From: Calocera cornea HHB12733
Taxonomy: Eukaryota > Basidiomycota > Dacrymycetes > Dacrymycetales > Dacrymycetaceae
Assembly: GCA_001632435.1 (NCBI GenBank)
Contig: KV423943.1
Span: forward strand, 88,687-152,686
Length of the DNA stretch: 64,000 bases
Direction: 5' to 3'
The position numbers and the translations under genes were made by a program. The notes beneath the pieces were generated by a model, which was not told the origin of the DNA, made no database searches, and was given only the letters and a program-made list of their open reading frames with translations. Shown one piece after another: positions 34,735 to 46,886 of the stretch; within the stretch, counting starts at the first letter, position 1; each line of letters opens with the position of its first letter.

Positions 34735-36585
34735 ATGATGCACGGCTCCGGGACGTCCATGGACGCTGCAGAAGCGCGTGCTAGGCTGCTTTCTCGTGCA
34801 GCCCAGCTCACGTCGGAGCTCGGGGAGATGCTCGACTCGCTCGGGAGCACCTCCCGTCCTGCCGACCCCGCCTCGTCCTCGCACCTCCAGCTCCCTCACC
34901 TCTCCACCCAGCTATCCACCGCCCTCCACTCCCTAGGGGAAAAGCGCAACCTCGCGCTCTCCCCCATCTGCCGCCTGCCAGACGACCTCCTCCTGCTGAT
35001 CTTCCTCGTCCCCTCTTCCCAGCGCACTCTCGCCCTCGCCCAACGCTCCTTCGCCCTCACCGTCAGTGCCGTGTGCACGCGCTGGCGCGCGCTCGCCCTC
35101 TCCTGCGCGCCCCTGTGGGCCTGCCTCCGCTTCGTCAGCGGCGGAGGAGTCATGCGCCCCGCCTGGCAGCACCTCCACTTGTCTGATCCGGAGGACATCG
35201 CTGACCTGTGGAACCCCCTCCAGCGCGAGCTGCGGAGCGAGCGGCTCTTCCTCGAGCGGGCGAAGCTCGCCCCTCTCACAGTGCAGCTCGACCTCTCGCG
35301 GGGGAACACAGGGGTCTCGCTCCCCGCCCACCCGGACGTTCCTCAGATCCCGGCCGACTTCCCCACCTTCGCACCCCGCATAGAAGACCTCAAGCTCTCC
35401 GCCGTCCCCTACCAGGGCGAGAACGTGCTCGACTTGTACTCCCAGGTCCTTGCCTCCGTGCGCAGCAGCGTGAGGCTGCTCGAGCTCTCCCTTTACGTAC
35501 CCGCGCCAGTGTTCACCCTGGACTTCTTTGCTCACCCGTTCCCGCGCCTCGAAGCCCTGGCGATGAGCATGATCCCCGTCCGTGGGTCGATCGCGCTACC
35601 AGCCCTGGCGCACATCAGGAGCTTGGAGCTCCAGACAGCGACGGCGCTGCTCGACCCGCCCGGCTTGCGCTCGCTGCTCGCTTCCGCGCCCGAGCTCCGC
35701 GCACTTCGCCTCCAGACACATATCGCCTTCCCCCCCGATCTCGGGTTCACCCCAGCCAGTGAGCTGCAGCGTACGCACGTTCCCCGAGTGCGCTTGCCGA
35801 ACCTCCGCACCCTCCACTGGGAGGTCGCGAAGTGGGCCCACCTCCCGCTCGAGATGCTCGATGCGCCCTGTCTGGCCGAGCTCACCCTCGTGGTCGAGAA
35901 CGGCATCGGGCGGAACATGCACGACGACTTCAACACGACCCTGCGCTCCTTCCTCGGCGAAGACTCGACCGTGCGCGAGCTGGCGCTCAAGGGCATCCCG
36001 GCTGAATGCGCCCTGACGATGTTCTTCAACCTGCTGCACGTCACCTCTCTCGCGCTGGGCGACTGCTCCCCCAAGCTGGTCCTCGGATTGGGGCCGGATG
36101 GAGGGGCTACAGTCGCTCCCGGGCTCGGAATACCACAGGCCCATGTCCTCGGCATTTTAGCTCCTCTAGCCCCACCTCTAGTTCAGGGAGGCCCGTCGTC
36201 CAGCGCGCAAACGCCGCCCTGGTACGACGGCGTGCTTCGCACGCTTCGTGGTCTGCGCGACTCGGGCAGTTCGGAGCTCGCGGGCTACGCGGACGATCCC
36301 CAGCATCCGCTCCTCCCCAGGCTCGAGGTTGTCGATATCTGGCAGTCCGCTGATGCACCGGTGTTGGACGAGCTGCTCGCCCTTATATCTATCAGGAAGC
36401 AGCTAAGTTCCACCTCCGATATCCGGCACGTGAAGCTGGGGATGGGTATGTCCCCGAACGAATGGCTTGCGGCGGGAGATAACGTGGACACGATCAGGCA
36501 GATGGCAGAGCAGGTTGAGACGCTGCAGAGTGGGAGGTTCTGCTCTGATAAGGAGGCGGAAGATTGGGTTTCGAGGTGGAAGTAG
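34735..36585 (+). CDS. F-box protein with leucine-rich C-terminal half
   Basis: Single exon, 616 aa from ATG 34735 (the frame is open further upstream but without ATG). A helical N terminus (MDAAEARARLLSRAAQL) leads to an F-box: SPICRLPDDLLLLIFLVP, then FALTVSAVCTRWRALALS. The rest is a run of imperfect leucine-rich units (FAPRIEDLKLSAVP, VRLLELSLYV, FPRLEALAMSMIP, LAHIRSLELQTAT), the usual plan of expanded Agaricomycete F-box families. It would act as an SCF ubiquitin-ligase substrate receptor through Skp1. The target is unknown. A decayed relative lies at 20904-21491. Confidence 0.8.
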   Translation: MMHGSGTSMDAAEARARLLSRAAQLTSELGEMLDSLGSTSRPADPASSSHLQLPHLSTQLSTALHSLGEKRNLALSPICRLPDDLLLLIFLVPSSQRTLALAQRSFALTVSAVCTRWRALALSCAPLWACLRFVSGGGVMRPAWQHLHLSDPEDIADLWNPLQRELRSERLFLERAKLAPLTVQLDLSRGNTGVSLPAHPDVPQIPADFPTFAPRIEDLKLSAVPYQGENVLDLYSQVLASVRSSVRLLELSLYVPAPVFTLDFFAHPFPRLEALAMSMIPVRGSIALPALAHIRSLELQTATALLDPPGLRSLLASAPELRALRLQTHIAFPPDLGFTPASELQRTHVPRVRLPNLRTLHWEVAKWAHLPLEMLDAPCLAELTLVVENGIGRNMHDDFNTTLRSFLGEDSTVRELALKGIPAECALTMFFNLLHVTSLALGDCSPKLVLGLGPDGGATVAPGLGIPQAHVLGILAPLAPPLVQGGPSSSAQTPPWYDGVLRTLRGLRDSGSSELAGYADDPQHPLLPRLEVVDIWQSADAPVLDELLALISIRKQLSSTSDIRHVKLGMGMSPNEWLAAGDNVDTIRQMAEQVETLQSGRFCSDKEAEDWVSRWK

Positions 36586-36741
36586 ACATCCCACCCATAG
36601 CTGTATTCAAGTGTCCCTGGTTAGCACACAGAACCAGATACGACGTTAATACTAGCGTAGGAGAAAACACGTGCTGAGCAAATGGCCCTCTTCGTCCACA
36701 ATGCATCCCCGTCAGGGTCTGCAGCTTTCCTCCTTGCCATC

Positions 36742-37943
36742 ATGTACCCACAAGTACCGTTCGAGTTGCTCGAGCACATCCTTCTATTTGTCGACGATCG
36801 GATCCAGCTCCTTCGCCTCAGTCGCACCAGCAATGTCTTTCACGCTCTGGTCACACGCCGGCTGTACACGGATCTCCAACCTCGCAGCTTGGCATCTCTC
36901 GTCCGTCTCTCCCGCACCTTACAATCCAGCTCCGCACTTTGCCAACACGTCCGAACATTCGATATTCGTCTATGCGGCATCCCTCCCAGCGATTTCACTC
37001 TTCCTATCTTGAGTATTGCGGTACGTCGACCGGCTATGGCCAGGCTGTTCCATCGACTTCTGCTCTCCATACCTCGCCTCCGACGGCTTGTCTTCCCGCT
37101 GCGTTCTTATGTGCTGGACCCGCTCCTCCTCAGGACATCTCTTCCGAAGAGCGTGGAAGCTCTCGAAGTCGACATGCAACACGAATCCCTCAGTTACCGA
37201 GCTTCCATCTTCACCGAATTGCCGCAGCTCAAAGAAGTGATATTTCACGGCTGGACGACATCTGATTGGGCATCTCTGCTGGAGTTGGAGCGTTTCAATA
37301 CGGCTGTTCTACCACTCCTAGAGGTATTGAAAGCCCCAAGACCGATAGCTAATGCGCTCGTGCAAGGCAGGCCAGTCACCAGCCTGTGCATAGATGGTCC
37401 GGTCAATGCCCCACAGTTCACCGACTCTCTCTCTATATGGGCACGATCAAGCGGACCTATCAAGTTCTTGAGTGTCGAGCTAGAGAAGTTCGATCGGCAC
37501 GACATCGCGGATATATGCTCATATTTACCTCAACTGGAGGGCCTGGAACTGATTAACAGGGTGTTAGATGGGGGCGAGGTAGGCATTCAGAATCGGATTC
37601 AGAGCATGCAGCTGAGTGATGCGCTGGATCACAGATCGTCGATGTACTGGCTGCTCCAGCTGCTCTCGAGTCGCTCTCAGCACTGTCGTTTCTCTCGCGC
37701 TTAACCATTCGGACAAGTCACTTCCGCGAGCTGTCCAAACGAAACTACTTCCCGTTTGTGCTTGTATTGGCGGATACTTGTGGGGCACTGAGAGAGGTGC
37801 TGTTGGACGGAAGGACCGGCGCAGCCTGGCATGTATTTGCAAAGATCCGATTCATAAGAGATGAGGATGCGGTTCCGACAGAAGAAGGTATTGGACACTT
37901 TTGGAGGAAGGATGAAGAGTTCGCTAGGAGAATGTGGGGTTGA
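36742..37943 (+). CDS. F-box-like protein, tandem paralogue A
   Basis: Exons 36742-37578 and 37635-37943 (56 nt intron) give 381 aa. The start MYPQVPFELLEHILLFVDD was chosen because the downstream paralogue starts at the same place (MTAKLPFELLEHILLFVVD); ATG 36682 in frame is an alternative. The N terminus is a short F-box-like helix pair with RLYTDLQPRSLASLVRLSRT, followed by leucine-rich segments (IPRLRRLVFPLRSYVLDPLL, LPQLKEVIFHGW). The second exon (IVDVLAAPAALESLSALSFL, REVLLDGRTGAA) matches the paralogue. The unspliced frame ends early at 37704. SCF adaptor role inferred. Confidence 0.75.
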
Positions 37944-38233
37944 GTTGATTGTAATTTTGGGTTGACCCCTTGTATATATCCAATATGTATGTGTTTCCAG
38001 AGGTGTAAGCTTACTTGAACCATTTCCGTTCTTTCATGAATCTAGGGAACCTTCAATCTTGATGCTGCATTTGGAAACAGAGAGTTTGCGATGCGTCGTT
38101 AACAAGCGGGGTTCCGATAAAGATCTGTATCGACGAGGCACGTGATGCTGACAGATTGGTCCGCAAACCGCGAGAAGGGCCTATCGTCTATCGCCCCGTT
38201 CCATGCGGCCTTCGACGACACTTTCGCGGAACT
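37944..38233. other. Short intergenic region between tandem F-box paralogues
   Basis: 3' UTR of paralogue A and promoter of paralogue B; no other feature seen. Confidence 0.4.
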
Positions 38234-39416
38234 ATGACAGCCAAGCTTCCCTTCGAGCTCCTGGAGCACATCCTCCTCTTTGTCGTGGACCAGACAGAGC
38301 TGCATCGGCTGTCGATAGCGGTCCCAGTACTCAGTAACGCAGCGACGCGCGAGCTGTATTCCCACCCGAAGCCTCGGAGCCTTGCTTCGCTGATCCTTCT
38401 CTTTCGCACTCTGAGCGCAAGTCCGTCACTATGCAAATACACCCGGACGCTCGACCTGCTTTCATGCGAGTATGCTCCGTCTCCGTACACGCGCTTATTG
38501 CGGCGAACCGCACTTGCACGACTGCTATCTCGACTTCTGCGATGTCTACCAAATCTTCAGCGCCTGTCATTCCCGGTCCGCTCCTACCTTTGGGACCCGC
38601 TCCTCCTAGGATCGACGCTTCCCTCGACCGTGGAAACCCTCGAGCTCGATCTGCATCACGAAGGTCTCTACACTCGCGTTTCCTTCCTGGCCGATCTCCC
38701 GCAGCTCAGAGAGCTCGTGTTCCTCGAATGGCACCGCACGGTTGATTGGAAGTGCCTCGTCGCACTGCACCGATTTCCTCGAACTGTGCTCCCACGACTG
38801 GAGCGAATCAGCGCCCCATTGGGTGTTATCAATGCCCTCGTTGGCGGGAGGCCAGTGCACAGCATACGCCCCGATGGAACGATACGATACACTTATCTCC
38901 CGCGGTCAGCGCCGCTTTGGAAGTTTTCGACGGGCCCGGTCAAGCATCTCGCGCTGGAACTGATGCATATTGGATCGGAAGAGCTTGCGGCGATATGCGT
39001 GAATATACCGGCCCTCGAAGAGCTCGAGCTCAAGAGCAGGCACATGGACGGCGGACAGGTAGGTGCAATGGGGATTACACATTTGGGCTATGACTGACGT
39101 AGTATCTCACCCGCAGGCTATTCAAAGTATCACATCCGCTGATTCTCTCGCTTCCCTATCCGCTCTGCCCGGCCTCGTCCGTCTCGCCGTCCGGACAGAC
39201 ACATTTCGAGACCTTTGCAAGCTGGACTACTTGCCGTCCGTGGCTGCATTCGCAGGTGCATGTCCACGGCTTCAAGAGGTCGCCCTGGACGGCAAGGCGG
39301 GTGATGGATTAGGTGTACTGGCGAGTGTGCTGTTCAAGAGGAACGTTGGTGCAACCGGGAAGGAAGGAGATGTTGAGGAATGGACCAAAACCGAGCGGCT
39401 TATAAGCAGGTGGTAA
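38234..39416 (+). CDS. F-box-like protein, tandem paralogue B
   Basis: Exons 38234-39058 and 39117-39416 (58 nt intron) give 374 aa. Side by side with the gene at 36742: same start (PFELLEHILLFV), same ELYSHPKPRSLASLILLFRT block, same FPVRSYLWDPLLLGSTLP and same HRFPRTVLPRLERI context. The intron sits after DGG(Q/E) in both, at the same phase. The C terminus (LPGLVRLAVRTDTFRDLCKL, LQEVALDGKAG) is the leucine-rich end. A recent local duplication followed by strong divergence is evident. SCF adaptor role inferred from the family. Confidence 0.76.
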
Positions 39417-40038
39417 TCAGAGTAGGAAGCCGTTTATTTTGCCTTCCCTGTGTTCTATATATCCGAGGGGATACCAATAATTGTTGTAATTGTCATCAAA
39501 TCTCTTATCCCCGTCATCGTATGATGGTATCCTTTCTCAGACGGTAGAATCTCCTTATCCGTGTGAATTTCCTTGGCGCTTACTCATCGGCTGTGCGAAG
39601 ACCGCATTCGCTGTGCTTCCCAAGAACATTGACAAACACTCACGATGATGATATAGTGGTCAGAAAGCAATATGCGGGAACCACTGCAGTAGGCGCTCTA
39701 TTGTCCGGGAACACATCGGTCGTGCATCGGTATTCCCGGAATACAAAGCGGGGCCAGCGAGGACGGGCCGAGACCACACTCTCCTTCAGGACGGCGTGCC
39801 GAGAGGCGGTGCAAGGAAACAAGGTCCGCAGCCGGGAGCAAAAACAGGCTTACGCGGGGCGCGCCGGCCACTCGATGCGGGTCCGGCCCAAGAACGTCAC
39901 CTCAAGCGGGTGGCACGATATAAGCCAAGCCTTCCCGAGGCTCTCTCCCCGTATCAATCGCCCCAGACGGTTCCCGTCGTCCTCTCGACACCCACTTATC
40001 TCGACTCCATTCCGACGTCTATCAAAGCCATACATTTG
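39417..40038. other. Intergenic region
   Basis: 3' UTR of the F-box gene and the promoter/5' UTR of the CNNM gene; the open frames here have no coding character. Confidence 0.45.
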
Positions 40039-42982
40039 ATGGTAGACAACATACGAATCGCCCCCTTGTCCTGTAGTACCAGTCCAAGTAACTACTATGG
40101 CTGCCGCATTCCTATCCGCGCGCGAGGCGCGTCCTCTATCCTCGCCTTTCTCCTGCTCGCCGCCTGCTTCAGCTCCGCACTCGCAAGCCCACTTGGCGCT
40201 TCCGAAGGCAGCGGCCTCATAAGCTCCCCAGCCAGCGGTCTGGGCTCCCTCCATGGGCTGTCCAGTTACTACAATGGGTTGAGCGACTCGGCTCATGCCC
40301 TCTTCAAGAGGGACCACCCCGCATGTGAGTTTCGACCTCTGTTGAAGGCGGCTTCCTCGATCCAGCCTTCCTGAATTGCTAACGAATCCTCTTCCAAACA
40401 GTCTTCACCGTCTCGGCGATCCTCATTCCCGTGCTCGTCTTGCTCTCAGGCGTGTTCGCCGGGTTAACGCTCGGCTACATGTCCCTGGACGAAACGCAGC
40501 TCAAGGTCCTCGCTGTCTCCGGCACGCCAAAGCAGCAGGAGTATGCCAAGAAGATCCAGCCCATCCGAAAGAATGGCCATCTGCTGCTCGTAAGTCCCTT
40601 ATCTTGTTGTGGCCTGAGTTCAGCCATGCTGACTGTTTTTGCTCGTAGATCACCCTGCTAATCTCCAACATGGTCGTGAACGAGACGCTCCCTGTTATCT
40701 CCGATGAGGTGCTGGGCGGTGGTGTTTATGCAGTTGTGATTTCCACCGTTTTGATTGTCATGTACGTTGCTCCGCTATAAGCTGCATATATGCGCATATC
40801 TGACTGTCCGATCTAGTTTCTCGGAGATTATTCCTCAGTCCGTATGCTCGCGCTATGGTCTCGTTATCGGCGCCGTGATGGCGCCGTACGTACGCGTGCT
40901 CATCTGGGCTTTGGTACGTGCTCCTGATTTAACCCGTTAACACGACTGTCTGACCCTGATCCACAGTTTATCATAGCCTGGCCCGTGGCCAAACTGCTCG
41001 AACTTGTCCTTGGACCCCATCACGGTATCATCTACCGTAGGTCCGAGCTCAAGGAGTTGATCAACATGCACGCCGCCACTGAACATATCGGCGGTGACCT
41101 GCAACAGGACACCGTCGCTATCGTAGGCGGAGCTCTTGATCTCCAGGAAAAGGTGGCTGCTGACGCGTAAGCAAGTCATGTTGTACCGTTACTTCTGAAT
41201 GCTGATGGAATGAACAGAATGACTCCCATAAACAAGACGTTCATGCTTGACCTTGAGTCCAAACTCGACTACGAGACATTGGCGACAATCGTAAAATCTG
41301 GTCACTCCCGTATTCCTGTTTTCCATCAAATCGAGGTCGGCGGCAAGAAAGTGACGAAGATCATCGGCATCCTGCTCGTCAAGCAGTGTGTCCTTCTTGA
41401 CCCCGCCGATGCTACCCCTCTCCGCGACATTCCTCTGAACGCAGTCCCTTCCGTGCCTTACGATGAGCCCCTCCAAGGTATCCTCAACCGCTTCCAGGAG
41501 GGCAGGTCGCATATGGCAATCGTCTCTCGCATCCCTCGCCACACGAAGGAACTGTCGCTCCGTAACGAAAGCCTTGCTGATGCAAAGGAGTCCTTGTCTC
41601 GTCGTTTCTTCCGCCACTTCGGTCATGGCGACAGCAGCAGCTCGGGCGACAGCAGTTCAGAAGAAGACGAGGTCGCCAGTACGAACCGACTTTGGAGGCG
41701 TAAGAAGAGCAAGAAGGGTAGCACCAACGGACACGAGGACGTTGAGATGGGAAAGCAGAACGGCGATACGAAGACCAAGGAGAACGGCATGAATCACCAG
41801 GATCACCCGGATGGAGCAGCTCCGACTCGTGAAGATGGGGCTGCCAATCCAAGTGCGGCTGCGATCGTCAAAAAGAAGGCTGCTGGCGGACCCAGAGAAC
41901 AGACCATGCCTGCGGATGCTGTTCTTGCCCCTGATCGTGCTCAAGCAGTGAGTCACTTCCAAAACGCATAGGAGAACCATGCTGACAACGGCGTATAGTT
42001 CATCGAAACCATTGAAGGTGCTCCCCTAGGTATCATCACTTTGGAAGATGTGCTGGAAGAGCTTATCGGCGAGGAGATCCTCGACGAATACGATGTCACC
42101 GGCCCTACCGCAAACCCGGCGACCACATATGTACCTCCTGAAGCACAGGCTGCTGTCGAAGCTGCCGCTGAGCGAAAGGCGAAGCAGAGCAGGCTTGCGG
42201 CTGTCAAACCCGCCATCTCCCAGATGACCACCCAGATGACCAACGCCGTCAACGCCGCCATCCCCAGTCGTATGAAGGCATTCGTGGGTGTGGAGCGAAG
42301 CCGCAGCGCTCCTGGTCGCACTCGAGACGGACCTGCAACCGAAGGAGAATCAGGATCCGAGGTGCCCACAGAAGGTGTTCCTGTCACTGGGGATGAACAC
42401 CCTGCCGAGCCAAAGTCTGCATCGTCACCTCCGGTTGCCGTCATGCATCTTCCCTCCGAAATCATGGTTCCTACTACCTCCGCTGCCCATCCTGGAGCGT
42501 CCACAGTCAATATCACGGTACCTGCCATAATCGTCCAAGATGAATCAAGCAGTCTTACCCCTCAATCAACGGGCTCTGTTCGCACCACCCAACCCGCTAG
42601 TGGCGTCCCGGTGCACGTACAAATGCAAGTCCCGACAGACGCCGCAGCGCGCCGCGTCTCTCCTGCACCTAGTATGCTGAGCGAGGCGATATTGCTCGAG
42701 CGTCGCCGCAGAGCTGTAGCGGCCGCAATGAGCGGTGTGCACACGCCTGTGGGTGATAACAGCAGCAATCCCAGTGTGGCGACCGCTCCCGCTGCTGTGC
42801 CGACTCCGAAGGATGTGGAGGAGCGTTTGGCGGGACTGGGCCCTAGGGCGAAAGGCGCGCGATATAAAAGCAGCCCGCTAGTGGCTCCGGAGCCCGGCAA
42901 GGTCGCAACTGCCCCGGGTGTGGCCGCGGCTCAGACACAGAACACTGGGATTCCACCGACTGAGGAGCGGAAAGAGGATTAA
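40039..42982 (+). CDS. CNNM/Mam3-like DUF21-CBS membrane protein
   Basis: Exons 40039-40324, 40402-40589, 40649-40761, 40817-40913, 40967-41166, 41218-41947 and 41999-42982 give 865 aa. A signal-like segment (SSILAFLLLAACFSSALAS) is followed by the DUF21 membrane core: LIPVLVLLSGVFAGLTLGYM, ITLLISNMVVNETLPVI, VFSEIIPQS-type motif and WPVAKLLELVLG. The acidic helix REL region (RSELKELINMHA) leads to paired CBS domains (MTPINKTFMLDLES; HSRIPVF; IIGILLVKQCV; GIITLEDVLEELIGEEI). A long serine/proline-rich tail follows. Family members move or sense Mg2+ and other divalent metals at vacuole or plasma membranes. A basic/acidic linker splits the second CBS, which is usual in fungi. Confidence 0.92.
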
Positions 42983-43340
42983 GCAAGCAATGTGCGATAT
43001 CCTGGGTCATTGACTCTGTGCAATCTGACAGTCCCTGTATTCCCTGCTTTCATCTGTTAAATCCATGCGAAGGTTGTTTCCGTTCCAAACCATGTTCCTT
43101 CATCGATTGCATCACAAATAAAGGTGTGTTGGAGTCGATAGACGAAACGAAAGTGCATTATTCGCGAAATGGTGTATACATGCATGCCGTCATAGCCAAC
43201 AGTACAGGTTTAGTTCGTGTCGTCGTGCTATGTGCAGCCGATATATTTTGGGTTGGGTTTATACACGTTCGCCTTTTCATCCGTCTAGTTCATGCCGGCA
43301 GCTCGAATTTCTGGCCATGCAGAACCCTAAACGCCGTGCG
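42983..43340. other. Convergent 3' intergenic region
   Basis: 3' flanks of the CNNM and KDEL-receptor genes; nothing else recognised. Confidence 0.45.
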
Positions 43341-44110
43341 TCAGTAGTGGCCACGAATCATTGTGTGCGTTGGAACGCACTTGGTGAAGTAGATCCAGCC
43401 GAAGTCAACATACAGCGCCGTCTGAACAATACCGGCAACGACGGCGATGGCGTCGACACCGTTGTCCTCGGTGAAGTAGCGGAAGATCCAGTTGGGAATG
43501 TACAGTGCCCGGTACGCGCCAAGAGCAGCAATGTAGTGGGTTGTGATTGTCTCGGCCTCACCGGTCCTCTGTAGCATGAAAAGTTGTGGGAGAATCGCGA
43601 CACTCTCGAGGAAGATGGAGAAGCTCCAGGGGATCTCGAGCCATGTATAGCCGTAGTTGAAGATGAGGCTGAGGACGGCGCACGGGCCGACAAGGTACTC
43701 AATTCGGAAGGTGTCGATGCTTGGGTCGTTCGTCGGCCGGAAGCGCACGCGCATGAGGTAGAGGATGTAGATGCTCGAGCCGATGAAGAACAACTTCATC
43801 ACGGTGTTGTAGATCGAGTGGAATTGGAAGGTGAGCAGGTCAAGGTAGCGCGTGACGAACACTACGACGTAGAGGACCTGAGTCTTGAAAGAGATTCCTG
43901 GCGCGTATAGTCAGTCAGAAAAGTGCATCCCAATGATTGAACGCCTGATACGCACCTCGACATGATCGGGTTGTCTGGATTTTGTGGAGGAGGATAAAGA
44001 TGGATGCCAGGTGGGACAAGTCCCCTGCACGCGCACAAATGCATACGTCAATACTCGCTACCATCGTTCAAAATCGGCCCAAACGCACCAAGCAACCGGA
44101 AAAAGTTCAT
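43341..44110 (-). CDS. ERD2: ER lumen protein-retaining receptor (KDEL/HDEL receptor)
   Basis: Exons 44110-44089, 44024-43956 and 43897-43341 give 215 aa. Correct splicing of the 64 nt first intron yields the near-invariant start MNFFRLLGDLSHLASIFILL; then HKIQTTRSCRGISFKTQVLY, FVTRYLDLLT, IEYLVGPCAVLSLI, WSFSIFLESVAILPQLFML and IPNWIFRYF are all family signatures. Seven hydrophobic segments are present. It retrieves HDEL/KDEL-tagged ER residents from the Golgi in COPI vesicles. It is divergent from COG6, another Golgi-traffic gene, with a 232 nt shared promoter; co-regulation is possible but not shown. Confidence 0.95.
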
Positions 44111-44342
44111 GGTGGCAGTCGGTGGGGCTCACACGAGCGTTGTCAGAGTGCGGGATAGTCGCAGAGAGAGGTGTATGCGCGGTGGTATGGAAGGCGAGGC
44201 AGCTCAGTTAACGGTCCGAGTGGCTGAGTAGCGGAGGACGTGTAAGGGTGTGCGGTGGTGATGGATATGGGAACGAAGCGCGTCAGCCAATGGGCACGCG
44301 TCCCTGGCCAATGCGCTCACACTACATGCCAACCTCAAAATA

Positions 44343-46886
44343 ATGGCGAGTATACCCTCCCCCACGCCCTCTCTTCTGTCCCCGCCGATATCAGGCACTG
44401 CGTTCAGTGCGAACCGCCGAACGTCGCTTGGATTGGGACCTGCAACTTCATCGACCGGCAGGAACAACCCCCTCACGCTCCGCCTCTACAAGGTCCTGGG
44501 ATCATCCTATTCTGATCCAGCAACTTACGAAGCTCTGACAACCATATCGGAGTTCTATGGGGATGCTGCAGACTCGGGAGGAACGGCGGCTCGGGCGAGG
44601 AAGACTTTGAGAAAGGACACTGAGGAGAGGTTAGCGGAAGGAAGCAGACGGTTCTTGGATGCCTTTGGAGAGGTCAACTCAGTACGTCGCCCCCGCGGTC
44701 TAGTGCGTCTACGAGGTCTGAGAGAGGTACAGAAACTAGATGTGCTACAAGAAAATGTCTCGGAAATGCATACGCGATGCGACGACGCGCAGAACCAGCT
44801 ACAAACGGCACAGCTGGCCTGCAAGCACCTTCTCGAGATGTCTTCGTCCCTACTCACCCAGCGGTATATAACACGGCACCATATCGAGGCGCACCATGCT
44901 GATCCTGGACATAGACAGAGCACGGCGACAAAGGCCTCACTTATATCCCTCTTCCTGTCCCGATTCACACTCACTGAAGCTGAAACCGAGGCGCTGACCA
45001 GTCGAGATGTGCCAGTCGGAGACCGGGTATTCGACGCACTAGATAGTGCTGCTCGAATACGAGAGGAATGTCGAGTCCTGCTGACTGGAGAAGGTGGAGG
45101 AACAAAAGCAGGGTGCGTCTTCTGTCCTTCTTTGTGCGAACTCCCGCTCATGCCACACCAGAACGGACATCATGACTACAACATCCTCCCTCCTTGAAAA
45201 GGGTCACGAAAAAGTTGCCAGATGGGCGTCTTTCGAGCTTCATACTCTCGCACGCGACCCACCTGCAGAAGTCCCACAAACTCTACAAGAAGCCATCCGC
45301 CGGCTTAGACCATATCCCGACCTCCTCTCCTCCGCCTTATCCACATTCACTGATACCCGCCGTTCCCACCTCCTTTCTTCCTTTCTCTCGGCTCTCACGC
45401 TGAATCCGACATCACGAGCTCCGATCGAACTGCACGCGCACGATCCGATCCGATATGTGGGAGACATGCTCGCTTGGGTGCACGGAGCGGTGGCTGGAGA
45501 AAAGGAGTTCTTAGAAAGCTTGTTTGGCATTCGAGTGAGCAGATGGGTGGGGGACAAGAGAACACCAGCGCCGAAGGGTCAAGAGGCAGAGGAGGTCGAG
45601 AGACTGGTTGACGAAGGGCTGGAGCGCGTGCGGGCGCCGCTCAAGGTCCGCGTTCAGCAAACTATCCGATCGCAAGAGTCGCCACTCGTCACATACAAGC
45701 TGTACAACCTGCTTCAGTTCTATACTGTCATCATCGCACAGACAGTGGGCCCTGAAGCACATCTTGCCAAACTGTTGGACGAGTGCGTGTTCATCTCCCC
45801 ATTCTGGCTCTATCTGATCGGTCCTGCAGGCTGACGGATGATGCCTACAACATCTTCTTTGAGGCTCTTGCGGCACAGGGTCGCTCGTTGCTCCGTTTCC
45901 TCCATGTGCGTATATCAGCGTACTGTGCGTGTCCACTTTGAACTTAAGCACTTCTTCAGCCACCAGATGCCGACCTCTCACCACCCCTCGAACTCCGTTC
46001 AGCCGCCCACACTCTGCGTGAGATCATCGAAGTCTATACTTCAGCCCTCGTTCCCCCACCATCGGTAGCGCCTGCAAATATGAGCACGGAAGATATCAAG
46101 TCTCCTACGACTGAGCATCCAGGAGCGGCTGCAGACGAGCGGAGCTTTGACAAGGTCCTGACAGCATCCCTTGGTCCGATGGAGGAGATGTGCAAACGGG
46201 TTGCTGAGCTTGGAGGGGGGGGATGGAACGGAAAGGTGTTCATTGTCAACTGCATTGTCTACATGCAGGTTTGTCCGCTCTCTCCCGTGCACGGAGCTCT
46301 CATGCTGATATATTCATGCAGAGTGTTCTGGCTCCGTTTGAGTGCGCGCAGGCGCAGGTGATGGACCTTCAAGTGAAGGTTGCGAAGGCTGTGGAGGACC
46401 TCGTGGAAGAGCACGTGAGTCTTGTAACATTTCTACACGCGGCCTGTGTATATTGACACTTGCGACAGTATACGAAGACGCTGAAGGACAGCGGACTGGC
46501 ACCCATTCTCCAAGCAGTCGAGACAAACGACGCTACAGTACGCGATTGTGTCCTCCATATTACGCCACACTGACTAGTTTTTTCAGACCCCATTATCACA
46601 TCTTCCGCCAGCATCCCCAGCCGCATTATCAACCGCACTCACCGCCTTTTCGCAATTCCTGGCTTCTCCACTGCTATCACCCGCTCTCCTTCCGGCTCAG
46701 ATCTCTCTCATCATCCACCAGCGCACTCTGGAGCGTGTCGAGCTAGGGTATGCACGGATATGCGAAGAGGTCAGAAAGCCGGAGAATCGGTACGAGGCGG
46801 CCGAGACCGTCTTGGGCGGACGGAGACCATGGGGCGACAGGAGGGTACTTAGGCAGATCTTTGGATTGGCTGCAGCGGAAGAGTAG
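44343..46886 (+). CDS. COG6: Conserved oligomeric Golgi complex subunit 6
   Basis: Exons 44343-45112, 45162-45782, 45830-45905, 45960-46268, 46322-46414, 46469-46537 and 46587-46886 give 745 aa. Recognisable COG6 segments are NPLTLRLYKVLGSSYSDP near the N terminus, the coiled coil EVQKLDVLQENVSEMHTRCD, YITRHHIEAHH, and further on DPIRYVGDMLAWVHGAVAGE and KLYNLLQFYTVIIAQTVGP. COG tethers retrograde vesicles at the Golgi. All introns are 47-54 nt and phase-consistent. The 3' end (LSLIIHQRTLERVELGYARI region) continues the reading frame to TAG at 46886. Confidence 0.92.

Noticed and set aside
44025..44061. A 37-nt mini-intron in the KDEL receptor gene
   Set aside because: Using the upstream donor at 44088 gives a 64 nt intron and the canonical MNFFRLLGDLSHLA start, so the mini-intron is an artefact.
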